64,000 nt of DNA from Polycyclovorans sp. Lineage in GTDB: Bacteria; Pseudomonadota; Gammaproteobacteria; Nevskiales; Nevskiaceae. Below, piece after piece: positions 9,263-18,208 of this stretch (position 1 is its first letter; each line of letters starts with the position of its first letter). The stretch lies in the NCBI GenBank assembly GCA_002706265.1, contig PAKU01000033.1:186001-250000 (forward strand). Direction: 5' to 3'. Below the pieces are notes generated by a model, which did no database searches, had not been told where the DNA came from, and saw only the letters and a list, made by a program, of their open reading frames with translations. The position numbers and the translations under genes are program-made.

Positions 9263-9976
9263 TCACGCACTTGCAGTGGCGATTTCAGCCTGTATGGCAT
9301 TGACGATGGCTTGCGGATCGGCCGCGTCACGGATCGGCCGGCCCACCACCAGATAGTCACTGCCGGCGGCGATGGCGCGGGCCGGGCTCATGACGCGTTT
9401 CTGATCGCCTTCTACGCGGTTGCTCACCGGGCGGATGCCCGGGGTCACGCAGATCAGCTTGTCGGGCGCCTCGGCACGCAGGCGTTCCACTTCGAGGCCC
9501 GAAGACACCACGCCGTCGCAGCCCGCAACGAGTGAGCGTCGGGCACGCGACAGCACCAGGTCGGCCACGTTGCAGGTAAAACCCAGATCGTCGAGATCGC
9601 CTTGGTCGAGGCTGGTCAGCGCGGTGACGGCCAGCACCTTGAGGCCGTTGGATTTGGCCGCGGCCGCCGATTCCATGATCGCCTGATTGCCGTGGACGGT
9701 GGCGAAGTCGGCGCCGCGCTCCGACAGGTTGCGGATGGCCCGCGCCACCGTTTCGGGTATGTCGAAAAACTTCAGGTCAACGAACACGCGCTTGTCGCGC
9801 CGCTTCAGGGTTTCCAGCAAGTCGAAGAAGCCCGGCGCCATCAGCAGCTCCAGGCCGATCTTGTAGAAGTGTCCGCTGGCGCCAATACGCTCCACCAGCG
9901 CCAGCGCGGCCTCGGCGGTGGGCAGGTCCAGCGCGATGATCAGGCGTTCGTGGGCGGGAATGGAGAGTCGCGTCAT
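9263..9976 (-). CDS. pyrF: Orotidine 5'-phosphate decarboxylase
   Basis: About 237 residues. The catalytic segment [13 protein letters not shown] carries the Asp-Lys-Asp network of the family, and the N-terminal [18 protein letters not shown] and C-terminal VTPGIRP and DYLVVGRPI phosphate-binding elements are intact. It converts OMP to UMP, the last step of pyrimidine synthesis. ATG 9976 is taken as the start because the homologous region begins right after it; a TTG seven codons upstream (9997) is possible. It is the first gene of a pyrF-hemE pair. Confidence 0.95.
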   Translation of the reverse strand: MTRLSIPAHERLIIALDLPTAEAALALVERIGASGHFYKIGLELLMAPGFFDLLETLKRRDKRVFVDLKFFDIPETVARAIRNLSERGADFATVHGNQAIMESAAAAKSNGLKVLAVTALTSLDQGDLDDLGFTCNVADLVLSRARRSLVAGCDGVVSSGLEVERLRAEAPDKLICVTPGIRPVSNRVEGDQKRVMSPARAIAAGSDYLVVGRPIRDAADPQAIVNAIQAEIATASA

Positions 9977-10286
9977 GGAGGTGGCCGGTTTCAGCAAGAG
10001 GATGGAGCGCTCGCACGCGCCCCGCGTATTGTGCAGATCGGGCGGCCGCCGTGGGCATTCTCATGCGGCTGCCCGGCAAGAGCGCGAGGCCGTGCGCCGC
10101 TGCGGCGCTTGACGGAACTCCTGGCGCGGGGGATGTTCAGTTCAGGACGCAGTGCGCCCCACACACTGCCCGGCGGCGCAGCAGTCGCGCCGACCAACAG
10201 GCTGCAGCCGGCACGGCTTTTGCGGTGCAACGAGCGGGTAATGCAGTCGTGAGAATGTTGTCCGCGTGCCACGGAGAGAACCCATA
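9977..10286. other. Intergenic region between divergent pyrF and wax-ester synthase
   Basis: About 310 bp between divergent genes, so it should hold both promoters. I see no convincing gene, hairpin terminator or clear operator. A ribosome-binding site GGAGAG at 10273-10278 serves the + strand gene. Confidence 0.5.
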
Positions 10287-11684
10287 ATGAAGCCCCTGTC
10301 CCTTATTGATAACGCCTTCTTGTTCATGGAACAGCGCCAGCAGCCGCTGCACGTGGGCGCCCTGTGCCTGTTCACCCCGCCGGCCGATGCGCCGCCGGAC
10401 TTCGCGCTGCAACTGGCCGAGCGCCTGCGGCAGTCCGCCACTGCCGCCGCGCCGTTCAATCGCCGTCTGGTGACACGGGCCGGCCTCAGATTCTGGGACG
10501 AGTCCGAAGAATTCGACATTGCGCAGCATTTCGTGCATCTGGCCCTGCCCAAACCGGGACGCGTGCGCGAGCTGCTGGCCATGGTGTCGCGGGTGCATTC
10601 CGCGCACCTCGATCGCGCTTACCCGCTCTGGCGCATCTATCTCATCGAAGGGCTGGACGACGGCCGCATCGCGCTGTACTCAAAAATTCACCACGCGCTG
10701 GTCGATGGCGTGGCCGGCATCCGCCTGCTGATGAAGTCGATGGCCGCCGATGCCGCCACCTCGATCACCATGCCGGCGCCCTGGGAAGTCCGCACGCGGC
10801 GCAGCCGCGAGCGCCGTCTGCCGGTGCCGACCCCCTCGCTGCGCGGGCTCAAGGCGGTTCGTGCGCTGACGCGGCAGGGCATCAATGGCGTGGCGCCGGT
10901 GTTGCAGCAATTTCGGCAGGTGCGGCGCGATCAGCGCGCCGGCCGCGAAGACTGCATCGGCAGCCTGCAGGCGCCCCGCTGCGTGCTCAACGAAAACATT
11001 ACCGGCTCCCGGCGGTTCGCCGCACAGTCGTATGAGACGCCGCGCATCAAGGCCATTGCCCGCCTTCATGACGCCTCCGTCAACGACGTGGTGCTCGCCA
11101 TGTGCGGCGGCGCGCTGCGGCGCTACCTCGGTGAAATGAACGCCTTGCCCGACAAGCCGCTGATTGCGGCAGTGCCGGTCTCAACCCGTCGCGATGACGG
11201 TGACAGCGGCAACGAGGTCGCCTTCGCGCTGACCCATCTCGGCACCCACATCGAGTCGGCCGAAGCGCGGCTGCGCGCCATCAAGGCGTGCATGGATTAC
11301 AACAAGTTGGTGCTGCGCGCGCTCAATCCCTCACAGCTCATGGCTTATGAGGGTCTGATGTTCGCGCCCGGCGTGTTCAATCTGTTGACCGGCTTCAGCC
11401 GCTCCAGGGCAATCGTCAATGTGGTGATTTCCAACGTGCCCGGCCCGCGCACCGAAACCTATTGGCAGGGCTGTCGGCTCGATGGCGTGTACCCGGTGTC
11501 GCTGCTGGTCAACAGCATCGCGCTCAACATCACCTTGGTCAGTCGTCACGACTTTATCGACTTCGGTCTGATCGGCTGCCGCAAGACGCTGCCGCATCTG
11601 CAGCGTCTGCTCGACTATCTGGGCGAAGCGCTGGATGAACTTGAGGGGCGCCCGGCGAGCGTGGCCGCTGCCGCATCGGCCTGA
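10287..11684 (+). CDS. Wax ester synthase / diacylglycerol O-acyltransferase (WS/DGAT)
   Basis: 465 residues from ATG 10287, preceded by GGAGAG. The N-terminal LSLIDNAFLFME and the active-site HHALVDG (residues about 135-141) define the bacterial WS/DGAT family. The C-terminal half carries the family's second conserved block (SNVPGPRTETYW.. and NITLVSRHDFIDFGLI). The enzyme esterifies acyl-CoA with fatty alcohols or diacylglycerol to make neutral storage lipids, at the membrane/lipid body surface. It ends 13 bp before a convergent membrane-protein gene. A storage role fits but the acceptor preference is unknown. Confidence 0.93.
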   Translation: MKPLSLIDNAFLFMEQRQQPLHVGALCLFTPPADAPPDFALQLAERLRQSATAAAPFNRRLVTRAGLRFWDESEEFDIAQHFVHLALPKPGRVRELLAMVSRVHSAHLDRAYPLWRIYLIEGLDDGRIALYSKIHHALVDGVAGIRLLMKSMAADAATSITMPAPWEVRTRRSRERRLPVPTPSLRGLKAVRALTRQGINGVAPVLQQFRQVRRDQRAGREDCIGSLQAPRCVLNENITGSRRFAAQSYETPRIKAIARLHDASVNDVVLAMCGGALRRYLGEMNALPDKPLIAAVPVSTRRDDGDSGNEVAFALTHLGTHIESAEARLRAIKACMDYNKLVLRALNPSQLMAYEGLMFAPGVFNLLTGFSRSRAIVNVVISNVPGPRTETYWQGCRLDGVYPVSLLVNSIALNITLVSRHDFIDFGLIGCRKTLPHLQRLLDYLGEALDELEGRPASVAAAASA

Positions 11685-11697
11685 CGCCAGACGCTCG

Positions 11698-12168
11698 TCA
11701 ACCCTTGGCGAACGCCGCGCGCATGAGGATGCTCACGGCAATCAGGGCGATGACGGCGAACACCAGCGCCGGCAGCAGGCCGACAATGGCCCACAGGTTC
11801 GAGGCGCCGTGCACGTTGTCGGCGAAGGTCAGCGCGCGGTTCGGCGCCAGCAGCGCGGCCCAGTAGAAGACCGTGTTGGCATAGCCGGTGCCAATCAACA
11901 TCCAGTGCAACTGGCCGGCTGGCTTTTCGCCCATGTTCAGGGCCGGGATCAGCAACGCCACCAGCATGACGAACAGCCCGTTGAACATGCCGCCCACGTG
12001 CGCGCGGGCCCACGCGGCGGCATCGCCCGGAATCTTGAATTCAATGATGCTGCCGGGAATCAGCTCCATTCCCCCGATCAGGCTCGCCACCAGCCCGAAG
12101 CCGGCCAGCATGCCGATGAACATGACCACGGCGCCGTGGCCGACCATTCTTTTGTGCTTTTCTGACAT
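11698..12168 (-). CDS. Styrene-oxide-isomerase (StyC)-like heme membrane protein
   Basis: 156 residues with four hydrophobic segments (about 10-33, 58-78, 87-106, 125-150). Compared from memory with StyC, the match is strong: MVGHG, GGMELIPGSIIEF, WARAH, FNG, YANTVFYW and PNRALTF. StyC isomerises styrene oxide to phenylacetaldehyde using a membrane-buried heme b. Its heme ligand (His58) and catalytic Asn64 and Tyr103 correspond here to His57, Asn63 and Tyr102, all conserved. No styrene monooxygenase or phenylacetaldehyde dehydrogenase is nearby, so the substrate is unknown; other epoxides or lipid-derived compounds are possible. ATG 12168 with GGGGAG upstream is chosen over a start 14 codons earlier. 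Confidence 0.78.
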   Translation of the reverse strand: MSEKHKRMVGHGAVVMFIGMLAGFGLVASLIGGMELIPGSIIEFKIPGDAAAWARAHVGGMFNGLFVMLVALLIPALNMGEKPAGQLHWMLIGTGYANTVFYWAALLAPNRALTFADNVHGASNLWAIVGLLPALVFAVIALIAVSILMRAAFAKG

Positions 12169-12230
12169 TGCGCGCTCCCCGTTAGAACGGGCAGTGTAGT
12201 GGCGCGCCATGCCAGGTCAAAGCGCGCTGC

Positions 12231-13178
12231 TTACCCGCTGGCCTGCGCTTCGATCAGCGCCCGCACGGGCGGAATCACCTCGTCGGCATTCCACAGCCCG
12301 CGTCCGCTGCTTTGCGAATGCAAGGTGATGTAGTGGCAGTTGGGCTCGGCCAGCAGTGTGCGCAGGTGGGTGATCAGCGCCGCCACATCGGTGGCCTTGT
12401 GCACATAGCGCGTCAAGGCAGGAGACTGCCAGTCCACGCCGCAGGCCGGCGGATGCTGCCGGAGGAACAGCCGGTAGGTGGCGAACTCTGACCAGCGCCG
12501 CGGCGGCTGCGCCAGAAAGGTTGCCCACCACGGGCGCTGATAACGGTCTTCGAGCCAGCGCATCAGGGCACGCACGCTGGGCGGATGGATTGGAAACGGC
12601 GTGTCGAAGTACAGGTCTGCCGGGGCCGATGCGTCATAGGGCACGCCCAGCAACCGGTGGGCTTCACGGTTCCACTTGCGCACCTTGCCGCGGGCTTCCG
12701 CGCCCGGTTGCCATTGCCCGATGCAGACCGCGCGCGTCGGGTTCAGATAATCGTCCACCTGCGCCTGAGGCGTGACGATCACGTCAGAGTCGAGCACCAG
12801 GACCGTGTCGGCCTGGCTGTGCGCCACGCGCGCGAGTTTGCTGATCTGCTGCATGTGCCAGCCCAGATGGCGTGGCCAGATCGGACCGCCGACCATGCGC
12901 GTCAGGCTGCTGGCCCACTTGGTGCCGTGGCGGCCGAGGCGGCGCTGCCAGCGTTGCGCCTCGCAGCGGGCGGCGTCCAGCCCGTCGGGCAGCACCGCGG
13001 CCGTGGAGTGCAAGGCCAGGCCAGGGTGGCGTTCGGCAAACAGCGCGTGGTCTTCGTCGTGCACCACCACCTGATGCGGAATGCCGGCCAATGCAGAGCG
13101 CGCCAGTGACGCGCGCAGCAGGTCGAAGTGCTGGACGTCGCCAGCCCAGGTCACGGTCAGAAGTTCAAGTCTTGGCAT
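12231..13178 (-). CDS. Glycosyltransferase-like protein (DUF6492-type)
   Basis: 315 residues. Begins LELLTVTWAGDVQHFDLLRASL, a GT-A-like first strand and helix, and carries DTVLVLDSDVIV at about residues 124-135, a DXD-type metal/nucleotide-sugar site. Later, LYFDTPFPIHP, WWATFLAQPPRRWSEFATYR and HYITLHSQS resemble the DUF6492 family found in surface-polysaccharide loci. Function is therefore probably sugar transfer in LPS or capsule assembly, but donor and acceptor are unknown. It is the first member of the glycan island and is separated from the divergent glycosyltransferase trio by about 300 bp. Confidence 0.7.
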   Translation of the reverse strand: MPRLELLTVTWAGDVQHFDLLRASLARSALAGIPHQVVVHDEDHALFAERHPGLALHSTAAVLPDGLDAARCEAQRWQRRLGRHGTKWASSLTRMVGGPIWPRHLGWHMQQISKLARVAHSQADTVLVLDSDVIVTPQAQVDDYLNPTRAVCIGQWQPGAEARGKVRKWNREAHRLLGVPYDASAPADLYFDTPFPIHPPSVRALMRWLEDRYQRPWWATFLAQPPRRWSEFATYRLFLRQHPPACGVDWQSPALTRYVHKATDVAALITHLRTLLAEPNCHYITLHSQSSGRGLWNADEVIPPVRALIEAQASG

Positions 13179-13481
13179 GGGCGTGGAGGATACTGGCGTG
13201 CGCCCTGCCGGGCATTGAGTTGCATCACTTTAATCTCACCGCTGAGATTCGACGCACAACTAATCGGCCACTGCGCAAGAGGGCCCTCGGCTCGCTTCCC
13301 GCAAGCTGCGTTGGCCGCGGCACTGAACCCATGCGAACGATCAAATGTGTGACTCCTAATGCGAAGGCAGGCGGACGGACCCTTGCGTAGACCTTTGGAC
13401 GGCCGTTCGCGTACGATCATCTGCGTGACGACCAATTCGCCATCGTTGGTGGGTCGGGGTGCTGATAGCCGGGGGCTGCGG
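13179..13481. other. Intergenic region at head of the glycosyltransferase trio
   Basis: About 300 bp between divergent genes. It includes a perfect 7-bp inverted repeat AATCTCA-CCGC-TGAGATT at 13232-13249 with no T-run, so a protein-binding site is as likely as a terminator. No credible gene is seen; short open frames here lack coding character. Confidence 0.45.
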
Positions 13482-14405
13482 ATGAAGTTTGCGGTGGCTG
13501 TGTTTTCGTTCAACCGAGGAGCGCATCTCCGTAATTGTCTGCATTCGATCGAGCAGGGATGGTCAGGTGTGCCGCTCTATCTCGTCGACGACGGTAGCGA
13601 TGATCCAGAGGTCGCTCAGGTGTTGGCCGAGTACGCGAGCCGGGCCCATGTGGAGCGGGTCGACGTGCTCAACAAGTCCAAGAACGGCAACCTTTACCGC
13701 AACATGCAGCGGGTTTACGAGCGTCTGTCGGACGACACCCTGCTGGTCTGTCTACAGGACGACACACAGTTGACCCGAGCCGTTACTGACGCCGACCGCG
13801 CCGAGATCGTCGAATATCTGCACGCGAATCCCGGCTCGGCGATTTTGTCGCCGGCGTTTCAGCGAGGCACCATCAGTGCGCGCGCGCTCAGCGACCTTCA
13901 GTACGACTCCGCGCATCACATGTACTACTTCAATCGGCCCAGTCCCAAGGTGGCCGGCATGCATTATTCTGACGTTGCAATGTTTCATGTCGGCCGTCTG
14001 CGCCAGGCTCAGTGGCGGTTCATTGAGGACGAGTTCGCCAACGACAAGCAGGCGCGCGAGCTATTTGGGCAAATGGCCTATCTGCCCTGCCCGTGGGCGA
14101 TGTGGGTGCCGAATGCGCCAGCCTATCGCAATCGCGCAAAGACGCTTGCCTGGCGACTCGGCGAACGCTGGAGCCGTAGTGGTTTGTATCCGTTCGAATT
14201 GATGGCCTCAGCCCAGGTCGATGCCATGCGTGCGCGTGACTTTGAAGCCGACAAACCGGTTGCCGATCGATTTCTCACACTTGCTGGCGGGCGCGAACTG
14301 CCACACCCGTGGGCCTATGATCCGCTGAAACGGTGGCGGATTCTGCGGCGTCTCAACGAGTTCGAGGAGTGGATCAAGCGCGTTCGCAAAGCGCTGGGGT
14401 TTTGA
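13482..14405 (+). CDS. Atypical family-2-like glycosyltransferase, paralogue A
   Basis: 307 residues from ATG 13482; the frame opens earlier but domain similarity starts at MKFAVAVFSFNRG. Seen in order: FSFNRG (nucleotide-sugar strand), VDDGSDD, NMQR, LQDDTQL near residue 90 in place of the usual DXD, SPAF, MHYSDV, APAYRNRAKT and a C-terminal PHPWAYDP. The same string of motifs recurs in the genes at 14405-15340 and 21790-22704, so the three form one paralogous family. The likely role is sugar transfer in LPS core or another surface glycan. Its TGA overlaps the next ATG by one base, giving translational coupling. Base composition looks less GC-rich than the flanking housekeeping genes. Confidence 0.72.
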   Translation: MKFAVAVFSFNRGAHLRNCLHSIEQGWSGVPLYLVDDGSDDPEVAQVLAEYASRAHVERVDVLNKSKNGNLYRNMQRVYERLSDDTLLVCLQDDTQLTRAVTDADRAEIVEYLHANPGSAILSPAFQRGTISARALSDLQYDSAHHMYYFNRPSPKVAGMHYSDVAMFHVGRLRQAQWRFIEDEFANDKQARELFGQMAYLPCPWAMWVPNAPAYRNRAKTLAWRLGERWSRSGLYPFELMASAQVDAMRARDFEADKPVADRFLTLAGGRELPHPWAYDPLKRWRILRRLNEFEEWIKRVRKALGF

Positions 14406-15340
14406 TGGCCGACGCCTCGGTACCACTTCAGGTGGTCATCACCTCCTACAACCGCGGCCGCTTTCTGGCCCACTGCGTGGACACGGTCGAACATTGCCTG
14501 CCCTACGCGCACGTCAGCATCCGCGACGACGAAAGCGATGACCCCGAAACCCTGCGGGTGCTGGACCGACTTGAGGCCCGACACACCGTGCATCGCGCCC
14601 CTGGTCGCGGCAACGGCAAGCACGGCGGGCTTTACGGACACATGCAGGCAGCACTGGAGGCTGCCGAGCCGGACGCCCCGCTGATGTACCTGCAGGACGA
14701 CGTGCAGGTGGTTCGGCCGGTAGCGCTGTCGGAAATTTCTGCGTTGGCGGCGTTGTTCCAGGCCGAACCCACTCTGGGCTTTGTCAGCCCCGCGTTCATC
14801 CCGGTTTCGGGCAAGGGTCGTTCCCCGGACGGCGACTTTGACTTCACGCCGGAAACCGGAATGTTCTGGCCGGAGGCCAGCCGTCGCCGCAGTTCGGGCG
14901 TGTACTACTCCGATATCAACGTCTGTCTGCCCGCTCGTCTGCGAAATGTCGGTTGGCAGTTCGCGCGCCGTGAGCCCGAATGCGATGCGCTGGCGCGGCA
15001 GTATTTTCGCAACATGGCCATCCCGGCACTGCCGTTCGTGGCATGGTTGCCATTGGTGCCCGCTTACCGTGGAAAGCGCAAGACTTGGGCGCTGCGTCGG
15101 GCCGAGCAACAGCGCAATGCCGGCTTTCATCCTTACCGGATGCTGACGCCTGCCGATACCGAGCGCCTGCGCGCGCGGCAGCCCCTGTCGCCGCCTTGGG
15201 CTGAAGCCATGTTGACCCTGCAGGACGCTGCGCTGCCGCAACCCTGGCATCACAACTCGTTGCAAGGGCGCCGCTGGCTCAAGCGGCTGCATAATGCGGA
15301 AGCCGCTCTGGCGCGGTGGTTTCGCTGGGGGCAGCCTTGA
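14405..15340 (+). CDS. Atypical family-2-like glycosyltransferase, paralogue B
   Basis: 311 residues. Motifs in order: TSYNRGRFLAHC, DDESDD, KHGGL with HMQAALEAA, YLQDDVQVV, SPAFIP, GVYYSD, LPLVPAYRGKRKTWALRRAE, GFHPYRM and PQPWHHN. It is clearly related to the gene at 21790-22704, which shares NRGRFLEHC, KHGGL, VPAYRGRTKT and GFHPIRVMSP. The start ATG overlaps the preceding stop by one base (TGATG), and the following gene starts inside its stop codon, so the three are one translationally coupled unit. Role in surface glycan assembly is inferred from family and neighbours. Confidence 0.75.
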   Translation: MADASVPLQVVITSYNRGRFLAHCVDTVEHCLPYAHVSIRDDESDDPETLRVLDRLEARHTVHRAPGRGNGKHGGLYGHMQAALEAAEPDAPLMYLQDDVQVVRPVALSEISALAALFQAEPTLGFVSPAFIPVSGKGRSPDGDFDFTPETGMFWPEASRRRSSGVYYSDINVCLPARLRNVGWQFARREPECDALARQYFRNMAIPALPFVAWLPLVPAYRGKRKTWALRRAEQQRNAGFHPYRMLTPADTERLRARQPLSPPWAEAMLTLQDAALPQPWHHNSLQGRRWLKRLHNAEAALARWFRWGQP

Positions 15341-16215
15341 ATGTGTCGGTCATCATTTCCACCTATAACGCACCGGCTTGGCTGGAAAAGGTGCTGTGGG
15401 GGTACGCCCATCAAACCCATCGCGATTTCGAGATCATCATCGCTGATGACGGCTCGAGCGAGGACACGCGGGCGTTGATCGAGCGCGTTGCGCCGACACT
15501 GGATCAGCCGGTGATTCACGTGCACCAGCGGGACGATGGATTCCGCAAATGCCGCATCCTCAACAAGGCCATTCTGCATGCGCGGGCAGACTATCTGCTG
15601 TTCACCGACGGCGATTGCATTCCGCGCGCCGACTTCGTGGCCGGCCACGTCGCAAAGGCGGCCCCGGGGGCCTACCTTTCGGGGGGGTACTGCAAGCTCA
15701 CCTTGCCTGCCAGCAAGGCCATCACGCGCGATGACATCGCGCGCGGCGACTGTTTCCGCGTGCCGTGGCTGTTGGAGCACGGACACCGCCGACAGCGCAA
15801 AGACCTAAAGCTGTCGGCCGACCCCGCCCTGGCACACTGGTTGAACAGGCTCACTACCACTCGCTGCAACTTCAAGGGCTCCAACGGCTCCGCTTGGCTT
15901 CGGGATGTGGTGGCCGTCAACGGCTTCGACGAACGCATGGCTTACGGCAGCGAGGATCGCGAGTTTGGCGTTCGACTCCGCAACGCTGGCATCGACGCCC
16001 GGCATGTCCGTTACACCGCCATCTGCGTACATCTCGATCATGGCCGCAGCTATGAAAATCCCGATCGTTATGCGTGGAATCGGGCACTGCGCAAGTACAA
16101 CGAAAAGCACGGGGTTCGACGCACCGAATACGGCTTGGTGCAACTCATCCAGGCAGGCTTTCAGCCGTCAGTTGCGGGTCTCGCCACAACATCCGGGCTG
16201 CTTTCCAATGCTTGA
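15337..16215 (+). CDS. Family 2 glycosyltransferase with C-terminal GT7C-like domain
   Basis: About 292 residues. GT-A domain: VSVIISTYNAP, IIIADDGSSED, LLFTDGDCIPRADF (the DGD metal site), then NFKGSNGSAW and VNGFDERMAYGSEDREFGVRL, typical of chondroitin-synthase-like bacterial glycosyltransferases. A TTG at 15337 overlapping the previous TGA, with GGGGG upstream, is the chosen start; a GTG at 15316 is also possible. A close paralogue is the amber-interrupted pseudogene at 23545-24396. Its 3' end overlaps the convergent glycosyltransferase gene by 71 bp. Confidence 0.85.
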   Translation: MNVSVIISTYNAPAWLEKVLWGYAHQTHRDFEIIIADDGSSEDTRALIERVAPTLDQPVIHVHQRDDGFRKCRILNKAILHARADYLLFTDGDCIPRADFVAGHVAKAAPGAYLSGGYCKLTLPASKAITRDDIARGDCFRVPWLLEHGHRRQRKDLKLSADPALAHWLNRLTTTRCNFKGSNGSAWLRDVVAVNGFDERMAYGSEDREFGVRLRNAGIDARHVRYTAICVHLDHGRSYENPDRYAWNRALRKYNEKHGVRRTEYGLVQLIQAGFQPSVAGLATTSGLLSNA

Positions 16216-16972
16216 GATGGCTGTAGCGCAACGTGTACCCGAGCAGGATGAGTCCAACCCACCCGTCCCGCCAGCCACCGCGGATCAGATAGGATTTCAC
16301 TAATGCCCCCAGCGGGCTTGGCAGCAGACTGTTGAGCAGGTGGGGCAGTGCCCGCCAGCGGGACGCATGCTGTCGTTGCTGCAGCCGCCGCACCAAGCCT
16401 AACGCGGCCAAATCGGTATATCGCTGCAGCTTGAGCTCGATTTCAGCGTGTGTCTCGAACGTCTTGTGCGTGAGGCGTCCGTCGAGCTGTCCGACAGGTT
16501 GTGGCGCCACCAGACTCTCGTGTACCAGTTTGTCGGTTTCCCAGTAGCACCGTCGGCGGTCATACAGACGGGGCAGCCGGTCGGGACAGCGGACGGGGTA
16601 CACCACGCGCACTGGCGTATTCAAAACCTCCCAATCGCGAGTCACCCAGTAGGCGCTATGGGTGAGGCCCTGCGCCACCCGTGCCTGTATCGACGCTACC
16701 AGCGAATCGTCTGGCACTTCGTCACAGTCGCAGTAAAAGATGTAGTCGTGGCGGCAGGCCGCTGCCGCCAACTCGCGTTGTCTGCGGAAATCCTCGAAAG
16801 GGTGATGCAACACGCGAGCTCCGCTGTCCTCCGCGATTGCCAGCGTCCGATCTGTACTGCCACTGTCCACCACCACTACCTCCGCGGCAAAGCGCCAGCA
16901 TTGCTGCAGGATGCGCTCCAAGTACCGTTCGGAGTTGAGCGTTAGCACATAGGCAGAAACGGGTTGCAGCAT
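16145..16972 (-). CDS. Family 2 glycosyltransferase, WaaE/KdtX-like
   Basis: 275 residues: VSAYVLTLNSERYLERIL, VVVVDSGSTDRTLAIA, and DYIFYCDCDEVPDD with the DXD site near residue 100. Further on are KLVHESLV and THKTFETHAEIELKLQRYTDLAA, then a hydrophobic C-terminal part. This arrangement is that of the LPS-core glucosyltransferases WaaE/KdtX, which add beta-1,4-glucose to heptose I. The assignment to core synthesis is supported by kdkA elsewhere in the window, but the precise linkage is not predictable. It is convergent with the trio and overlaps it by 71 bp; the 236 bp upstream hold no gene, only a GCGACCA/TGGTCGC dyad at 17033-17047. Confidence 0.83.
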   Translation of the reverse strand: MLQPVSAYVLTLNSERYLERILQQCWRFAAEVVVVDSGSTDRTLAIAEDSGARVLHHPFEDFRRQRELAAAACRHDYIFYCDCDEVPDDSLVASIQARVAQGLTHSAYWVTRDWEVLNTPVRVVYPVRCPDRLPRLYDRRRCYWETDKLVHESLVAPQPVGQLDGRLTHKTFETHAEIELKLQRYTDLAALGLVRRLQQRQHASRWRALPHLLNSLLPSPLGALVKSYLIRGGWRDGWVGLILLGYTLRYSHLKHWKAARMLWRDPQLTAESLPG

Positions 16973-17208
16973 TGGGGAGGACCTCAGTGGTCAACTGTTG
17001 CTCATTGATGATCTCTGAGCGAGGTTGCCACAGCGACCAATGGTCGCGTGTGGATTACTGTGAATTGATTTCGTTGCGACAGCTTGCCGCTGGCGAGACA
17101 TCGCCATTGGGGATCTCTCCCAGACCCATGGCGCGAGCCACCGTGCGTGCCGCGAAATTGCGTTTGGAGCATTGATCAGTGTGCCGAGACGGCAAGCTGG
17201 AACCCCCG

Positions 17209-18174
17209 CTATCCGCGGTCCTTGGTCTGGCGAATGCGTTGTCGCAGGGCGGCCATACGCCCACCGGCGCGGTAGCGACCCTTGGAAATATGGCGAATGC
17301 GCTGCACGCCGGGAATGTCCAGAGGCACACCCTGCGTGCCCAGCAGCCAGCGATAGGTGCGGTCTTCGTAGCATTTGCGCCAGTGGTCGGCGCCGGCCTT
17401 GTAGGCCTGAATGGCATCGCAATAGCCCACCGCCCGCGAGACATCGCCGTGTGCGATCTGCAACGGGCCGGTGGCGCGGGAGACCGTGCGGGCCTTGAAT
17501 TCGGCCGGCGTGCTGGCCAGTTCCAGTTCGGCCGCGCCCTGGGCCAGCCGGGCGTCATCATCGGCCAGCAGCGAGGTGCAATGTTCCACCTGCGGATAGA
17601 CCAGCGCGTCGGTCCGGCCCTGCAGTTTTTCGGCCAGCGCGTCGAGGCAGCCCTCGCCGAAGACCAGATCGCAGTCGGTGAACCAGACCCAGTCGGCCTC
17701 GGTGGCGAGCGCCGCCTGATTGCGCCCGATGCAGCGGCGCATCAACTGACTGGGCGGCAGGACCTGCCAGTTCCAACGGACGCCCGGCACCTTGTGTTCG
17801 GCAAAGAAGGCCAGCAGCGCGGTGGTGGCCGGGTCTTCAAGCGCGTGAAAAACCGTGACGCGCACCTCCATCTGCCTGGGCGGGTGCAACACCAGCGAAC
17901 TGAGCTGGTAGCGCAACAGGTGCGCGTAGTTCCAGCAGTGACTCACCACTTCCAGCCTCAAGCGGCCGGTCGCGGCCCGGCGTTGCGGGGGCGGCGCAGG
18001 GGCAAACCAGCGTGCCGGGATCAGGCCACTGGCGGCGAGGCGAAAAAAATGGCGGCTGATGGCATACCAGGCGCTGTCGGGTCGAGGCGGTGGGGCAAGC
18101 ACCGGCGGGGCAGCTTGGGTGTCGAGCAAGGGCGTCTGCTTGAGAGAGGCGAACCCTTCAGTGCCACATCGCAT
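17209..18174 (-). CDS. Family 2-like glycosyltransferase
   Basis: 321 residues from ATG 18174; the longer frame to 18333 would overlap the histidine kinase gene antisense to nothing useful and reads poorly. Key elements: LRLEVVSHCWNYAHLLRYQL, VTVFHALEDPATT, RNQAALATEADWVWFTDCDLVFG (DCD metal site near residue 180), LVYPQVEHC, IAHGDVSRAVGYCDA and EDRTYRWLLGTQGVPLDIPGV. The tail is basic. It looks like a single-domain GT-A enzyme of surface-polysaccharide type; the donor is unknown. It follows the two-component system on the same strand with a 34-bp gap, so it could be co-transcribed with it. Confidence 0.72.
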   Translation of the reverse strand: MRCGTEGFASLKQTPLLDTQAAPPVLAPPPRPDSAWYAISRHFFRLAASGLIPARWFAPAPPPQRRAATGRLRLEVVSHCWNYAHLLRYQLSSLVLHPPRQMEVRVTVFHALEDPATTALLAFFAEHKVPGVRWNWQVLPPSQLMRRCIGRNQAALATEADWVWFTDCDLVFGEGCLDALAEKLQGRTDALVYPQVEHCTSLLADDDARLAQGAAELELASTPAEFKARTVSRATGPLQIAHGDVSRAVGYCDAIQAYKAGADHWRKCYEDRTYRWLLGTQGVPLDIPGVQRIRHISKGRYRAGGRMAALRQRIRQTKDRG

Positions 18175-18208
18175 GGCAGGGTTCGGTAAGCCTTTCGTTA
18201 ATGTTTTG

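Noticed and set aside
13232..13249. Stem-loop AATCTCA/TGAGATT as a terminator
   Set aside because: No T-run follows on either strand and the stem is short; noted in the intergenic entry only as a possible site.
13157..13513. 118-codon minus-strand frame over the glycan-island intergenic region
   Set aside because: Overlaps starts of two real genes, shows no domain and has non-coding composition.
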